A DNA stretch of 64,000 nucleotides, from the NCBI RefSeq assembly GCF_946190275.1, contig NZ_CAMHZQ010000003.1:62001-126000 (forward strand), in the 5' to 3' direction. The position numbers and the translations under genes were made by a program. Under the pieces are notes generated by a model, which saw only the letters and a list, made by a program, of their open reading frames with translations, was not told where the DNA came from and made no database searches. Shown piece after piece: positions 1-9,511 of the stretch (the stretch's first letter is position 1; every line of letters begins with the position of its first letter). The DNA comes from Streptococcus mitis (lineage in GTDB: Bacteria; Bacillota; Bacilli; Lactobacillales; Streptococcaceae).

Positions 1-1473
<1,473 letters not shown>

Positions 1474-1615
1474 CTAAGCGATTTTTTAAAATTTTTGAAT
1501 TAGTTAAAAAGTTAGCACTGGAAAGCAATTCAACTAATACGATTGCTTATTCTTGATTAATCTATGACTCTCTAAAAGTAATTATTTTATTTCCTAAAAA
1601 TCTAGATTTTTCTTT

Positions 1616-1644
1616 ATTATACAATAAAACAATATATTTTTCTA
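1616..1644 (-). promoter_or_regulatory. Candidate nanA promoter
   Basis: On the minus strand TAGAAA (1644-1639), a 17-bp spacer and TATAAT (1621-1616). The -10 is perfect and the -35 matches 4 of 6. It would give a leader of about 155 nt before nanA. The region 1453-1907 is otherwise AT-rich and without a gene. Confidence 0.4.
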
Positions 1645-1791
1645 TATTAATCTACAATAGATTCTATTTTCAGAAATATTTTTATACTTCTATATTCTTT
1701 AAAAGTACTTTCGACTTCTATAACAAAAAGAAAAATAATATATTCTCCAATGTCATTAAGTTAGGACTAAACTTTCTCCTTCAATAAAGGG

Positions 1792-1804
1792 TGTAAACGA
1801 TAAC
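1792..1804. promoter_or_regulatory. cre-like site upstream of nanA
   Basis: 'TGTAAACGATAAC' fits the CcpA operator core TGNAARCGNWWWC without mismatch. It sits about 170 bp upstream of the candidate nanA -10, so control would be from a distance. Catabolite control of sialidase loci is known in streptococci; this particular site is inference. Confidence 0.4.
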
Positions 1805-1907
1805 CCCTGAGCCTTTTATTTCATATTTTTCTCTTTTCGCTTTACAATTAGCTTGAACACCTTTACTGTATCGCGCTTGGAATTTTTGAGTATAATCTTC
1901 GATGCGC

Positions 1908-2065
1908 GAGTCTGGTATAAAAAGATTTTGATTTTAGGAATTCTTTATTATGAATTTTAAAAATCGATAGATTAGACAAAAAAGCGAACAATACAGAATT
2001 CTGAGTATCAGATAACTCGTTTTGTTCGCTTTTTATATTTAAGGCTAGACTTTTGTCCCAGACTC
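1908..2065. repeat. About 158-bp interspersed repeat with inverted ends (RUP-like), copy 1
   Basis: Nearly identical to 39019-39174. The ends are imperfect inverted repeats (gagtctggtataaaa / ttttgtcccagactc). Inside is a long hairpin whose arms are AAAAGCGAACAA and TTGTTCGCTTTTT, which can work as a terminator. It lies just downstream of the protease gene (stop at 2114), on whose strand it could end transcription. The size and ends suggest a non-autonomous element like RUP, but I could not confirm the consensus. Confidence 0.65.
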
Positions 2066-2113
2066 GGTTTATTTTATATGAACATAAAAGTTCAAAGAAC
2101 AACTGAAGACAAA

Positions 2114-5100
2114 TTAACTGTCTTTTCGCTTATAAGAAATCATTACTCCAAGGATCGTTCCCACAAAACCAAATAAGATTGTTAGTAATGAAGAAGTCTC
2201 ACCTGTATTTGGTAACATAGTTTGTTCATCGTTACCTACTGTCTTATCTAATTGATTAAATCCTGAGCTCTCATTTGTAGATAACAGTTTAGGGGATAGA
2301 GAAAGTTCCTCGTTCTTTTTAGCTTCTATAGGTTTTTTAAATGGTGGATTGTCGATAGAGAATCGGAAAGTCATCGCATAAATACTAGAATTGCTAATCT
2401 CAAAAATAATCTTTCCATCTTTTTGTTCGAATTCAATAGTGTGTAGTTTTCCTTCTGGATCTACAGCATAAACATTCTCAACAGACTGATCCATAGCAAA
2501 AGTAACTAGGACTTTTCCGTTAGGCTGAACAGTTCTAGCAGCTGTATCCTTTAATTGAATATCAAATGCTTTATAGTTTAATGAACTTAGATCACTAACT
2601 TGAACTTCTTGAATTTGAACACCTATCACATTTTCCAATACTTCTTCTGAAGCTTGAATTTGCACACTTCCTGCTTCATTTTTGAAAATACGTTGTGAAC
2701 TAGCAATTCTTGTGATAACTTGTTTCATTGTTGCTTCATTCTTACTATCTCTATTGTTATCATGCATAGGACTTGCTACCACACTCACTTCGCCTGTTGA
2801 GTTCTGTTTTTCAACTATTGGGGCCGATTCTTCTGATATTGCTAATGAACCCTTATATTCTGGCATTTCTAGTATAGGAGATTCAGTGAAAGGAACTCCA
2901 CCTGTATAGTCTGAAAGATGATGGACCTCAGCATCCGCACCATTAACCCCGCCTCTAAACTCTGGCTTAGCTACGGTAGGAACTGGAAAATCACCTAATG
3001 TGGATAGAATACCGCTATACTCTGGAACTTCTGTAGCAATAGATTCGCTTCCATTCACTCCACCTTTAAACTCTGGCTTAGCTACGGTAGGAGCTGCAAA
3101 GTCACCAGATGTACCTAAAATACCAGAATCTTCTTTTCCACTATCTTTTTTTGGATCTAATTTCCCAGCTAAATCCTTATCCGAATCCTTCTTAGAAGGT
3201 TCCACTTCTTTATCTTCCACATAGACAGGATCTTTTGGTTGACCCTCAATATAAGAACGAACCCATTCCAGCTGCTCTTTTGATAAAACCAAACCACCAC
3301 TGCGACTTCCTACAACACCATTTTGGTGAACTCCAATTAAAGCACCTTTATCGTTATAAAGACCACCACCAGATGCTCCAGGTTTCGTACCTCCATAGCT
3401 AATTCCCTCTATTCCAGAACCGAAGTCTGTAGTTCCTACTACTTTGCTATCTAAAACTGGACTTAGCTTGTTATCTGGAAAACCATAGACCGAAACTGAA
3501 TCTCCCTCTGCAACTTTCGAAGATTGTTTTACAACCTCTACAGGAGTTACTCCTTTTACTGCTTCTTTTAACCGAACCAAAGCTAAGTCATTTTTAAAGC
3601 CAAATACAGAGTCTTTCTTATTCCAATAAACAATATCATCATCTGAAAAATTCACAGACAACCCATTCGGTAAAGTTGCTTTATACACTGTATTGGTACG
3701 ACCAGATTTAGTAACTACCTCAGAACCTTTAACTGTTAAGAAATTATGAGCGACTGTTAACACCAAATTGGGTGCAATTAAAGTACCTGACCCCGACCCA
3801 TCTGGCGTTTGAATATGCGTTGTAGCATAGAAATTTTCTGAACCATTCGGAGCTTGTAACACCTCTTTACTAGGCACAGGTAAGTCCGATTTACCACTTA
3901 AATCAACTTTACCAACTTCCGTTCTTGCAAAATCCGAAGAAGAGGTAGATGGAGGAGTTACTGAATCTACTACCGCTCTTATAATTGTATTACCTAAAGC
4001 TAACTTACTGACATAGTCATCAGACCAACTTGTATCACTTGCTAGTTTGTTAATTGGCACTCCGTTATAGGATACCACTTTAGCTGTTGGGGAAGTTGCT
4101 ATTAACTGTTTGAAATCTGGATTTTGTCTTAAATGAAAATTCAAACCACTTCCAACAGGACCTTCCTGAACAACCTTATCTGAAATCAAGCGAGTTCCTT
4201 TAGTATCTTCCACTCGAAGTAGAACACGACCTTTTTCTTCACCTTTTACTAAAGTAGCTCGACCTTTTTCATCAAAACTATACCAAGCACCGTCAATCTC
4301 AGACTCTACATCTTTTAAAGCTATATGATTTTCATCATAGTAGTAACGGTTTGCACCATCTATATACCAACCCTTTATACCATATTTATCAATCATAGAA
4401 CGAATCCAAGCTCTGTGCTTGTCCGTAAAAATCGTACCACCCCCAATACGCTCACTCTCAGGGGCGCTTGAAGTATTGGTTCCGTGCTGGTGGATACCAA
4501 CTACCTCTCCCTTATCATTAAACAAAGGAGCACCTGAAAAACCTCCTAAAGCTGAGGAATGATAAGTGACTGCACCACTCTCTTTATTGATACTGCTCAC
4601 AGTTGTTGAGACTGAATAAGCCTTACCGTCTTTCAAGCGAGCTTTATTTTCTTTACTTAAATTTGGAGTAGAAAAATCATTGGGATATCCGACCATAGTG
4701 ATTTTATCACCAGTAGAAACCTCTTTATGACTCAACTCTCTTGGAGAGTCCTCACCACCTGTCATAGCTTCTACAGGCTTTTTAGTTACCACTACTGCTA
4801 AGTCGTTGCTATAGTCTTTCCCAAAATCTTTTCCGTTATACAAGTGAATAGAGTCTTTTTCAAGAGCTTCTGATACCCCTGAAGTAGGTACTTTATTGCT
4901 TTTCTCCTTTTCCGAGTTCATTACAACATAACTACGAGCAGACTCCCCACCACGCAAGACCGCAGACTTATCCTCTTGGTTTTTATCATAGTAGTTATGA
5001 GCTACTGTTACCATCACATTCGGCGCTACAAAGACACCGCTACCTGATGCGGTTTGTTTTCCACTTGTTCCGCTATCATAAGTGGTATAAGTCATAGCAA

Positions 5101-5302
5101 CACCTTCTGCAGATTTACTATGAACGTCCACATCGTGAATATCACTACCGCCTTGAATGACATCAGCAGAAACACCCCCGCCACCAATAATTGGTAACTC
5201 TGGTGCAGCTAAGCCAATCACTGCGGATAGTGTCAAACAACCAACCAAACCATAAGCTTTGGATTTACGAAATTTTCCTAAACCTTTTAAACACACAAAC
5301 AT
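2114..5302 (-). CDS. LPXTG surface protein with two chymotrypsin-fold serine protease domains
   Basis: A 1062-residue secreted protein. A signal peptide ends near residue 46 ('GVSA'). Protease domain 1 (about 65-300) carries H102 ('TVAHN'), D167 ('SNDLAVV') and S256 ('GFSGAPL'). Residues 311-360 ('GWYIDGANRYYYDE', 'GAWYSFDEKGRATL') look like two choline/glucan-binding-type wall repeats. A linker region at 361-480 resembles no family I can name. Protease domain 2 (about 485-690) carries H519 ('TVAHN'), D572 ('NDLALV') and S644 ('GASGGGL'). Both triads are complete and are of the glutamyl-endopeptidase (S1B) type. Residues 760-860 hold proline-rich repeats of the 'KPEFKGGVNG'/'PEYSG' kind also found at the NanA C-terminus. 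The sorting signal is L1030-G1034 'LPNTG', followed by a hydrophobic stretch and a basic tail. ATG at 5302 has GAGG six bases upstream. Substrate unknown. Confidence 0.9.
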   Translation of the reverse strand: MFVCLKGLGKFRKSKAYGLVGCLTLSAVIGLAAPELPIIGGGGVSADVIQGGSDIHDVDVHSKSAEGVAMTYTTYDSGTSGKQTASGSGVFVAPNVMVTVAHNYYDKNQEDKSAVLRGGESARSYVVMNSEKEKSNKVPTSGVSEALEKDSIHLYNGKDFGKDYSNDLAVVVTKKPVEAMTGGEDSPRELSHKEVSTGDKITMVGYPNDFSTPNLSKENKARLKDGKAYSVSTTVSSINKESGAVTYHSSALGGFSGAPLFNDKGEVVGIHQHGTNTSSAPESERIGGGTIFTDKHRAWIRSMIDKYGIKGWYIDGANRYYYDENHIALKDVESEIDGAWYSFDEKGRATLVKGEEKGRVLLRVEDTKGTRLISDKVVQEGPVGSGLNFHLRQNPDFKQLIATSPTAKVVSYNGVPINKLASDTSWSDDYVSKLALGNTIIRAVVDSVTPPSTSSSDFARTEVGKVDLSGKSDLPVPSKEVLQAPNGSENFYATTHIQTPDGSGSGTLIAPNLVLTVAHNFLTVKGSEVVTKSGRTNTVYKATLPNGLSVNFSDDDIVYWNKKDSVFGFKNDLALVRLKEAVKGVTPVEVVKQSSKVAEGDSVSVYGFPDNKLSPVLDSKVVGTTDFGSGIEGISYGGTKPGASGGGLYNDKGALIGVHQNGVVGSRSGGLVLSKEQLEWVRSYIEGQPKDPVYVEDKEVEPSKKDSDKDLAGKLDPKKDSGKEDSGILGTSGDFAAPTVAKPEFKGGVNGSESIATEVPEYSGILSTLGDFPVPTVAKPEFRGGVNGADAEVHHLSDYTGGVPFTESPILEMPEYKGSLAISEESAPIVEKQNSTGEVSVVASPMHDNNRDSKNEATMKQVITRIASSQRIFKNEAGSVQIQASEEVLENVIGVQIQEVQVSDLSSLNYKAFDIQLKDTAARTVQPNGKVLVTFAMDQSVENVYAVDPEGKLHTIEFEQKDGKIIFEISNSSIYAMTFRFSIDNPPFKKPIEAKKNEELSLSPKLLSTNESSGFNQLDKTVGNDEQTMLPNTGETSSLLTILFGFVGTILGVMISYKRKDS

Positions 5303-5670
5303 ACATTACCTCACTTTAACTTTCAAAATTAATTTATCCAAGTATATTCTAAAAAATAAAATATTACAGTTTCCATTAGCATAACATTCTCTACTTTGAT
5401 TCTTACAATAAAAATAGCTATAGATTATTTTGTTCCTTTACAAATGCTAGTTAAGTACTGTATCTACAGGAATATCGTTTTTACAAGATATTATCCTAAT
5501 GAGAAAACTATCTTATACATAAACTTATATATAAATGTTCATTTGTAGCGAAACTGTATATTTTCTTATAAATTATAACACATTTCACAGACGCTTTCCA
5601 ATATCTTGAAAAAACTTATACCAAACTAGATAGCAAATGAATTGTTTTACACCAATGTCAAGAAAAAACT

Positions 5671-5786
5671 CATACTCAATGAAAATCAAAAAGCAAACTA
5701 GGAAGCTAGCCGCAGGTTGCTCAAGACACTGTTTTGAGCTTGCAGATAAAGCTGACGTAGTTTGAAGAGATTTTGGAAGAGTATGA
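5671..5786. repeat. BOX element 1
   Basis: Runs from 'atactcaatgaaaatcaaa' (boxC end) to 'gaagagattttggaagagta' (boxA end), with a short GCTCAAGACACTGTTTTGAGC stem-like centre. It lies in the 562-bp gap between the protease and esterase genes; the rest of that gap is AT-rich with nothing else recognised. Confidence 0.85.
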
Positions 5787-5833
5787 ATTTTAAAGTATAT
5801 ATGAACTAGAATATTTGCTGACTAGACTCTATA

Positions 5834-5861
5834 CAAAAAGAGAGCTACTAGGCTCTCTCAT
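5834..5861 (-). terminator. Terminator after the esterase gene
   Basis: On the minus strand GAGAGCC-TAGT-AGCTCTC followed by TTTTTG, directly behind the esterase stop at 5865. Confidence 0.8.
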
Positions 5862-5864
5862 TCA

Positions 5865-6845
5865 TCACTTCACATACTTAAAAGGAATCTCACTGCCACA
5901 GAGCCAGTTGAAGACTTGGTCATTGACAAAAACATTCATGGCTTCATGGGCATACTCAGGCATGATACGATAGGCCTTATCGCAGGTCAGACGATTGTAA
6001 ATCGCAAACTGGGTAATAGGGTAGCAAACATCGTCGTCCAAGCCCGTAATCATCTTGACCTCACCTTGAATGCGATGGGCAAGATTTTTCACATCGATAT
6101 AGGCAAGGGTCGCCATGATTTCCTCCTCAGTTTCGTGGAAGGGATCGTGGAACTTGAAATATCGGAAAAGTTCGTCGTAGGCCTCGCTGGTATTGCCAAT
6201 CTCAAGCACCCGTCTAAAATCTGACAAGAAGGGATAGATGGAAACTATTTTCTGAATCCGTGGATTGAGCGCTGCTGCAACCAAGGCTAGAGCACCACCT
6301 TGTGAGGCACCATAACTTGAAAGTCGATTCTCATCTACCTGAGGTAGGCTAGCAATAATTTCAACCAACTGGTAAATATCCAGATAAACATCCTTATAAA
6401 AGAGGTGATCCCGACCTTCCACAGCACCACGGATAATATGCCCTTTCACCGTATTTCCAAGAGGAGAACGCAAACCGTCCTGTGAATAACCTGACTGTCC
6501 CCGCACATCCATGGAAACAACACCGTAACCAGCTACGGTGAATGCCAGCATGTCAGCCCAGTCCCATCCACGTCCCATATAACCATGGAAATGGAAGATT
6601 ATAGGAACTTTATCCTCACTTTTTGGAAGAACGACACGCGCATAGACCTTGCCTTCATTGGTCCCTTCAAAGGTTAACTCATAGCACTTGACTTGGGGAA
6701 TATGGAAATCTCTTTCCTCCAAATGGTAGGCTGGAAGAGTTGAAACTTTTTTCACCTCCTCATCCCAGAAAGCATCAAAGTCTTCTGGAACCTCATCCCT
6801 GCCTTTATAAGTCTTGATTTCTTCTAACAAAGCTGGATTTTTCAT
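5865..6845 (-). CDS. Acetyl xylan esterase / cephalosporin-C deacetylase family hydrolase
   Basis: A 326-residue alpha/beta hydrolase of the AXE1 family, which removes acetyl groups from sugars; cytoplasmic, with no signal peptide. Nucleophile in 'GASQGGALA' (about residue 180), acid in 'TGLDDDVCYP', histidine in 'YAHEAMN' near the C-terminus; the N-terminal 'FHFHGYMGRGWDW' is the oxyanion region. Full length for the family. SD 'aaaaggag' lies 6 bases before ATG. The gene lies near nanA, as in pneumococcus, which fits deacetylation of host sugars such as O-acetyl sialic acid, but the substrate is inference. Confidence 0.9.
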   Translation of the reverse strand: MKNPALLEEIKTYKGRDEVPEDFDAFWDEEVKKVSTLPAYHLEERDFHIPQVKCYELTFEGTNEGKVYARVVLPKSEDKVPIIFHFHGYMGRGWDWADMLAFTVAGYGVVSMDVRGQSGYSQDGLRSPLGNTVKGHIIRGAVEGRDHLFYKDVYLDIYQLVEIIASLPQVDENRLSSYGASQGGALALVAAALNPRIQKIVSIYPFLSDFRRVLEIGNTSEAYDELFRYFKFHDPFHETEEEIMATLAYIDVKNLAHRIQGEVKMITGLDDDVCYPITQFAIYNRLTCDKAYRIMPEYAHEAMNVFVNDQVFNWLCGSEIPFKYVK

Positions 6846-6919
6846 AGCATACTCCTTTTATTTTGTAATCGCTACCACCACTGTAGCATATCTAAGAAAG
6901 CAATGCAAGAAAGAAGGGT

Positions 6920-7025
6920 AATACTCTTCGAAAATCTCTTCAAACCACGTCAACGTCGCCTTGTCGTACTCAAGTACAGCCTTCGGCTAGTTTCCTAGTT
7001 TGCTCTTTGATTTTCATTGAGTATA
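6920..7025. repeat. BOX element 2
   Basis: Starts 'atactcttcgaaaatctct' (boxA) and ends 'tttgattttcattgagtat' (boxC); boxB is absent. Inverted relative to element 1, so the esterase gene sits between two oppositely oriented BOX copies. Confidence 0.85.
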
Positions 7026-7076
7026 ATATAGAAAGTGAATTTAGATTTTATTTCTTCAAACCTACTGACTGAAAGT

Positions 7077-7130
7077 CTAATAAATTGAATCTAGAATAGT
7101 ACCAATCAACTTCTAAAGTATTTTTAGAAA
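7077..7130 (-). repeat. Unnamed short repeat, third copy (inverted)
   Basis: On the minus strand it carries the string CTATTCTAGATTCAAT with TTTAGAA upstream, the same pattern as the 56-bp tandem units at 9109-9206. No family name recognised. Confidence 0.4.
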
Positions 7131-7234
7131 TTAATGTGAATGCCCCAGTTGATTTGTCTACAGCTTATCTCGATATACTATAGTTTCAATGGAGATTGAA
7201 TAGAGAATCACACACCACAAAGCGAGGTAACATC

Positions 7235-7786
7235 ATGAAAGCAATAGGTACGCAAATATTACAGACAAACCGTTTAATCTTGAGAAGATTTGTGGAGAGT
7301 GATGCGGAAGCCATGTTTCAAAATTGGGCTACGTCTGCTGAGAATATGACCTATGTTACTTGGAATCCCCATCCTGATGTTGAGGTCACTCGAAACTCGA
7401 TTCGTAATTGGGTTGCTTCCTATGCCAATCCCAACTATTACAAATGAGCCATTTACCTCAAAGAAAACCCAGAGCAAGTGATAGGAGATATCAGCATCAT
7501 TGAGATGAATGAGGATGATTCCAGTTGTGAAATTGGCTATGTTTTAGGAAAAAACTATTGGAGTCGTGGTCTTATGACAGAGGCCTTGAAAGCTATCTTA
7601 GACTTCTGTTTTACTCAAGCAGATTTTCAAAAAGTCAAAGCACGATATGCCAGTCTCAACCCAGCTTCAGGTCGTGTCATGGAGAAGGCTGGAATGTCCT
7701 ATCTAAAGACTGTTGCAAATGGGGTAGAGAGAAAAGGCTATATTGCGAACCTTATTTATTATCAGATAAGCGGAGAAGACAGATAA
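7235..7786 (+). pseudogene. GNAT N-acetyltransferase, interrupted by an in-frame TGA
   Basis: Start ATG at 7235 has GAGG nine bases upstream. The frame runs through 'RLILRRFVESDAEAMF' (RimJ/RimL-type start) to 'NPNYYK', then TGA at 7445-7447, then continues in the same frame with 'AIYLKENPEQVIGDISI' and 'GYVLGKNYWSRGLMTEAL' (acetyl-CoA site region) to the stop at 7786. A single TGG to TGA change explains it, since 'YKWAIYLK' is the expected sequence. Full length would be 183 codons, normal for the family. No frameshift is seen, so the loss is recent, or the stop is read through or a sequence error. Confidence 0.85.
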
Positions 7787-7927
7787 TCTTAAAATTTATT
7801 GCTTATCCGCTGTTCTTATTTTTTATTTACTATTTCATTTATCCTCTTTTTTCCGAATAAATAGATAGAACCATCGAATCTAGCAAAATTAGATTTTAAA
7901 ATATGGTATAATAGAAGGAGGGAATGG

Positions 7928-8842
7928 ATGATTCTCAGACATCCGGGCATCAGCCCAACCAATGATTTGGTTGCTAAGAAAATCTTTAGCAATCCAGAAA
8001 TCACTTGTCAATTTATACGCGATATGTTGGACTTGCCAGCAAAAAATGTGACCATTTTGGAGGGAAGCAATATTCATGTCTTACCTTCCCTGCCCTACTC
8101 GGCTCAGGATTTTTACACTAGTATAGACGTTTTGGCAGAGTTGGACAATGGAACACAGGTTATTATCGAAATACAAGTACATCATCAGAATTTTTTCATC
8201 AATCGCTTGTGGGCTTATCTATGTAGTCAGGTCAATCAGAATCTTGAGAAAATTCGCCAACGTGAAGGTGACACCCACCAGAGTTACAAGCATATCGCTC
8301 CTGTTTACGCCATTGCAATTGTGGACAGCAACTACTTCCAAGATGACTTGGCTTTTCACAGCTTTAGTATGCGCGAGGACACGACAGGTGAGGTCTTAAC
8401 TATCACAAACAATGGACAGGAACACCATCTAGTCAAGATGGCATTCTTGGAACTCAAAAAATACAGAGAAACCAGCAAAGATAAGGTTCGCAAACCGTGG
8501 TTGGAGTTTTTTGGGAATAAACCCTTTACTCAGGAACCCGAGCGAGCCATCAGCCAGGCAGACCAACTGCTGGACTACAAGAGCTGGTCCGAGGAGGACA
8601 GGAAGATGTTTAGTCAACTACGTATGCGAGAAGAACAAGCCTTGTTAGCGCAGGACTATGCCTTGGAACAAGCTAGGGCAGAAGGGATTGAACAGGGACT
8701 GGAGCGTGGAAAAGTTGAAGGAAGTTTGTCTATGCTACTAAATCTAGTCCGTCAAGGTCTTTTGCCTTCTGAAGTTGCCAGTCAACAGTTGGGTATGACT
8801 GTCTCTGAGTTTGAAGAACTATTGAAAGAGCATCATAAATAA
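7928..8842 (+). CDS. Rpn family recombination-promoting nuclease / PD-(D/E)XK transposase-like protein
   Basis: A 304-residue protein of the Rpn/YhgA (PDDEXK_2) family, DNA endonucleases linked to RecA-independent recombination. Active-site signature: D in 'TSIDVLAELDNG' (about residue 65) and E-x-Q in 'VIIEIQVHH' (about 80). A charged helical region (about 235-270, 'EQARAEGIEQGLERGKVEG') and a C-terminal 'LPSEVASQQLGMTVSEFEEL' tail are typical. SD 'agaaggaggg' precedes ATG at 7928. Usually present in several copies per genome; a fragment of a second copy follows directly. Confidence 0.88.
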   Translation: MILRHPGISPTNDLVAKKIFSNPEITCQFIRDMLDLPAKNVTILEGSNIHVLPSLPYSAQDFYTSIDVLAELDNGTQVIIEIQVHHQNFFINRLWAYLCSQVNQNLEKIRQREGDTHQSYKHIAPVYAIAIVDSNYFQDDLAFHSFSMREDTTGEVLTITNNGQEHHLVKMAFLELKKYRETSKDKVRKPWLEFFGNKPFTQEPERAISQADQLLDYKSWSEEDRKMFSQLRMREEQALLAQDYALEQARAEGIEQGLERGKVEGSLSMLLNLVRQGLLPSEVASQQLGMTVSEFEELLKEHHK

Positions 8843-8904
8843 GAACTAAAAAATATAGAGAAACCAGCAAAGATAATATTCGCAAGCCGTGGTTGGAGTT
8901 TTTG
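8842..8904 (+). pseudogene. 3' relic of a second Rpn gene copy
   Basis: About 62 bp matching 8450-8511 inside the Rpn gene with few differences. It reads 'ELKKYRETSKDNIRKPWLEF' then a leucine and TAA. It appears to be what remains of a tandem paralogue after a deletion. Confidence 0.7.
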
Positions 8905-8922
8905 TAAATCATTTAATCAATG

Positions 8923-8961
8923 ACAGATTTTTCCGTAATAGATGGAAGAATCTGTTTTTTT
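8923..8961 (+). terminator. Terminator after the Rpn gene
   Basis: ACAGATTTTTCC, a 9-nt loop, GGAAGAATCTGT, then seven T. Confidence 0.75.
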
Positions 8962-9108
8962 AGTTATGCTAGATGTGGGCTCTGAAATAGTAAGATATAG
9001 TGTATTGAAATAAGATATGAACAAAGAAATTAAGAAAGTCAAATTATAGTCAAATGAAATAAAAACTGAACAAATTGATTGCGGAATTTAAACTAATTTC
9101 TAACAATA

Positions 9109-9206
9109 TTTTAGAAAACTCTGTGGACTATTCCAGATTCAATCTACTATAATTTCTAGAAATTTTTTAGAATCCGCAGTGTGCTATTTTAGATTCAATA
9201 AATTGT
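9109..9206 (+). repeat. Two tandem 56-bp imperfect repeats
   Basis: Unit starts at 9109 and 9165. Both contain TTTTAGAA, then GTG-CTATT-AGATTCAAT with the same spacing. A further TTTTAGAAAC starts at 9210, and an inverted relative lies at 7077-7130. Function unknown. Confidence 0.5.
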
Positions 9207-9217
9207 GCTTTTAGAAA

Positions 9218-9248
9218 CAAAAAAAAAGAGCATTTTCGCCCTTTTTCT
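9218..9248 (-). terminator. Terminator after the candidate small gene
   Basis: On the minus strand AAAAAGGGC-GAAAAT-GCTCTTTTTTTT, 11 bases after the small ORF stop. Confidence 0.65.
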
Positions 9249-9259
9249 CCTGTTCAATC

Positions 9260-9322
9260 TTAATTTTTTGCTTCTTTCTTTTGGAAAGTGGTTTTGTAAT
9301 TTACTTTAATCGTTACTGTCAT
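9260..9322 (-). CDS. Candidate 20-residue basic peptide
   Basis: ATG at 9322, stop TAA at 9260; the product is MTVTIKVNYKTTFQKKEAKN. Reasons to take it seriously: GAGG ('acgaggactctcac') 9 bases before ATG, a TATACT -10-like box at 9359-9354, and a terminator right behind the stop. No homologue recognised and no signal peptide. The -35 is not clear. It lies between the Rpn relic and recG on the recG strand. The remainder of 8962-9259 holds only the repeats noted. Confidence 0.45.
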   Translation of the reverse strand: MTVTIKVNYKTTFQKKEAKN

Positions 9323-9404
9323 GTGAGAGTCCTCGTTTCTTTTTGATGACTCTAGTATAAAGGCCAAACCTGAAAGCTAGCTTAAGATTTCCTTAGAGAA
9401 AGCT

Positions 9405-9511
9405 TATACTCAATGAAAATCAAAGAGCAAACTAGGAAACTAGCCGCAGGCTGTACTTGAGTACGGCAAGGCGAAGTTAACGTGGTTTGAATTTGATTTT
9501 CGAAGAGTATT
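9405..9511. repeat. BOX element 3
   Basis: Starts 'tatactcaatgaaaatcaaa' and ends 'gattttcgaagagtat'; boxB is absent. Its last bases overlap the recG stop codon (9510-9512). Confidence 0.85.

Noticed and set aside
1863..2102. Minus-strand frame of 79 codons
   Set aside because: Lies across the interspersed repeat and its hairpin; no SD and no family resemblance.
2682..3224. Plus-strand open frames over the protease gene
   Set aside because: Antisense shadows of the proline-rich repeat region; no SD and repetitive composition.
9381..9397. CiaR-like direct repeat TCTAAG-N5-CTTAAG
   Set aside because: One base off in each half and 21 bases from the nearest -10-like box, too far for known CiaR promoters as I recall them; it is also a partial palindrome.
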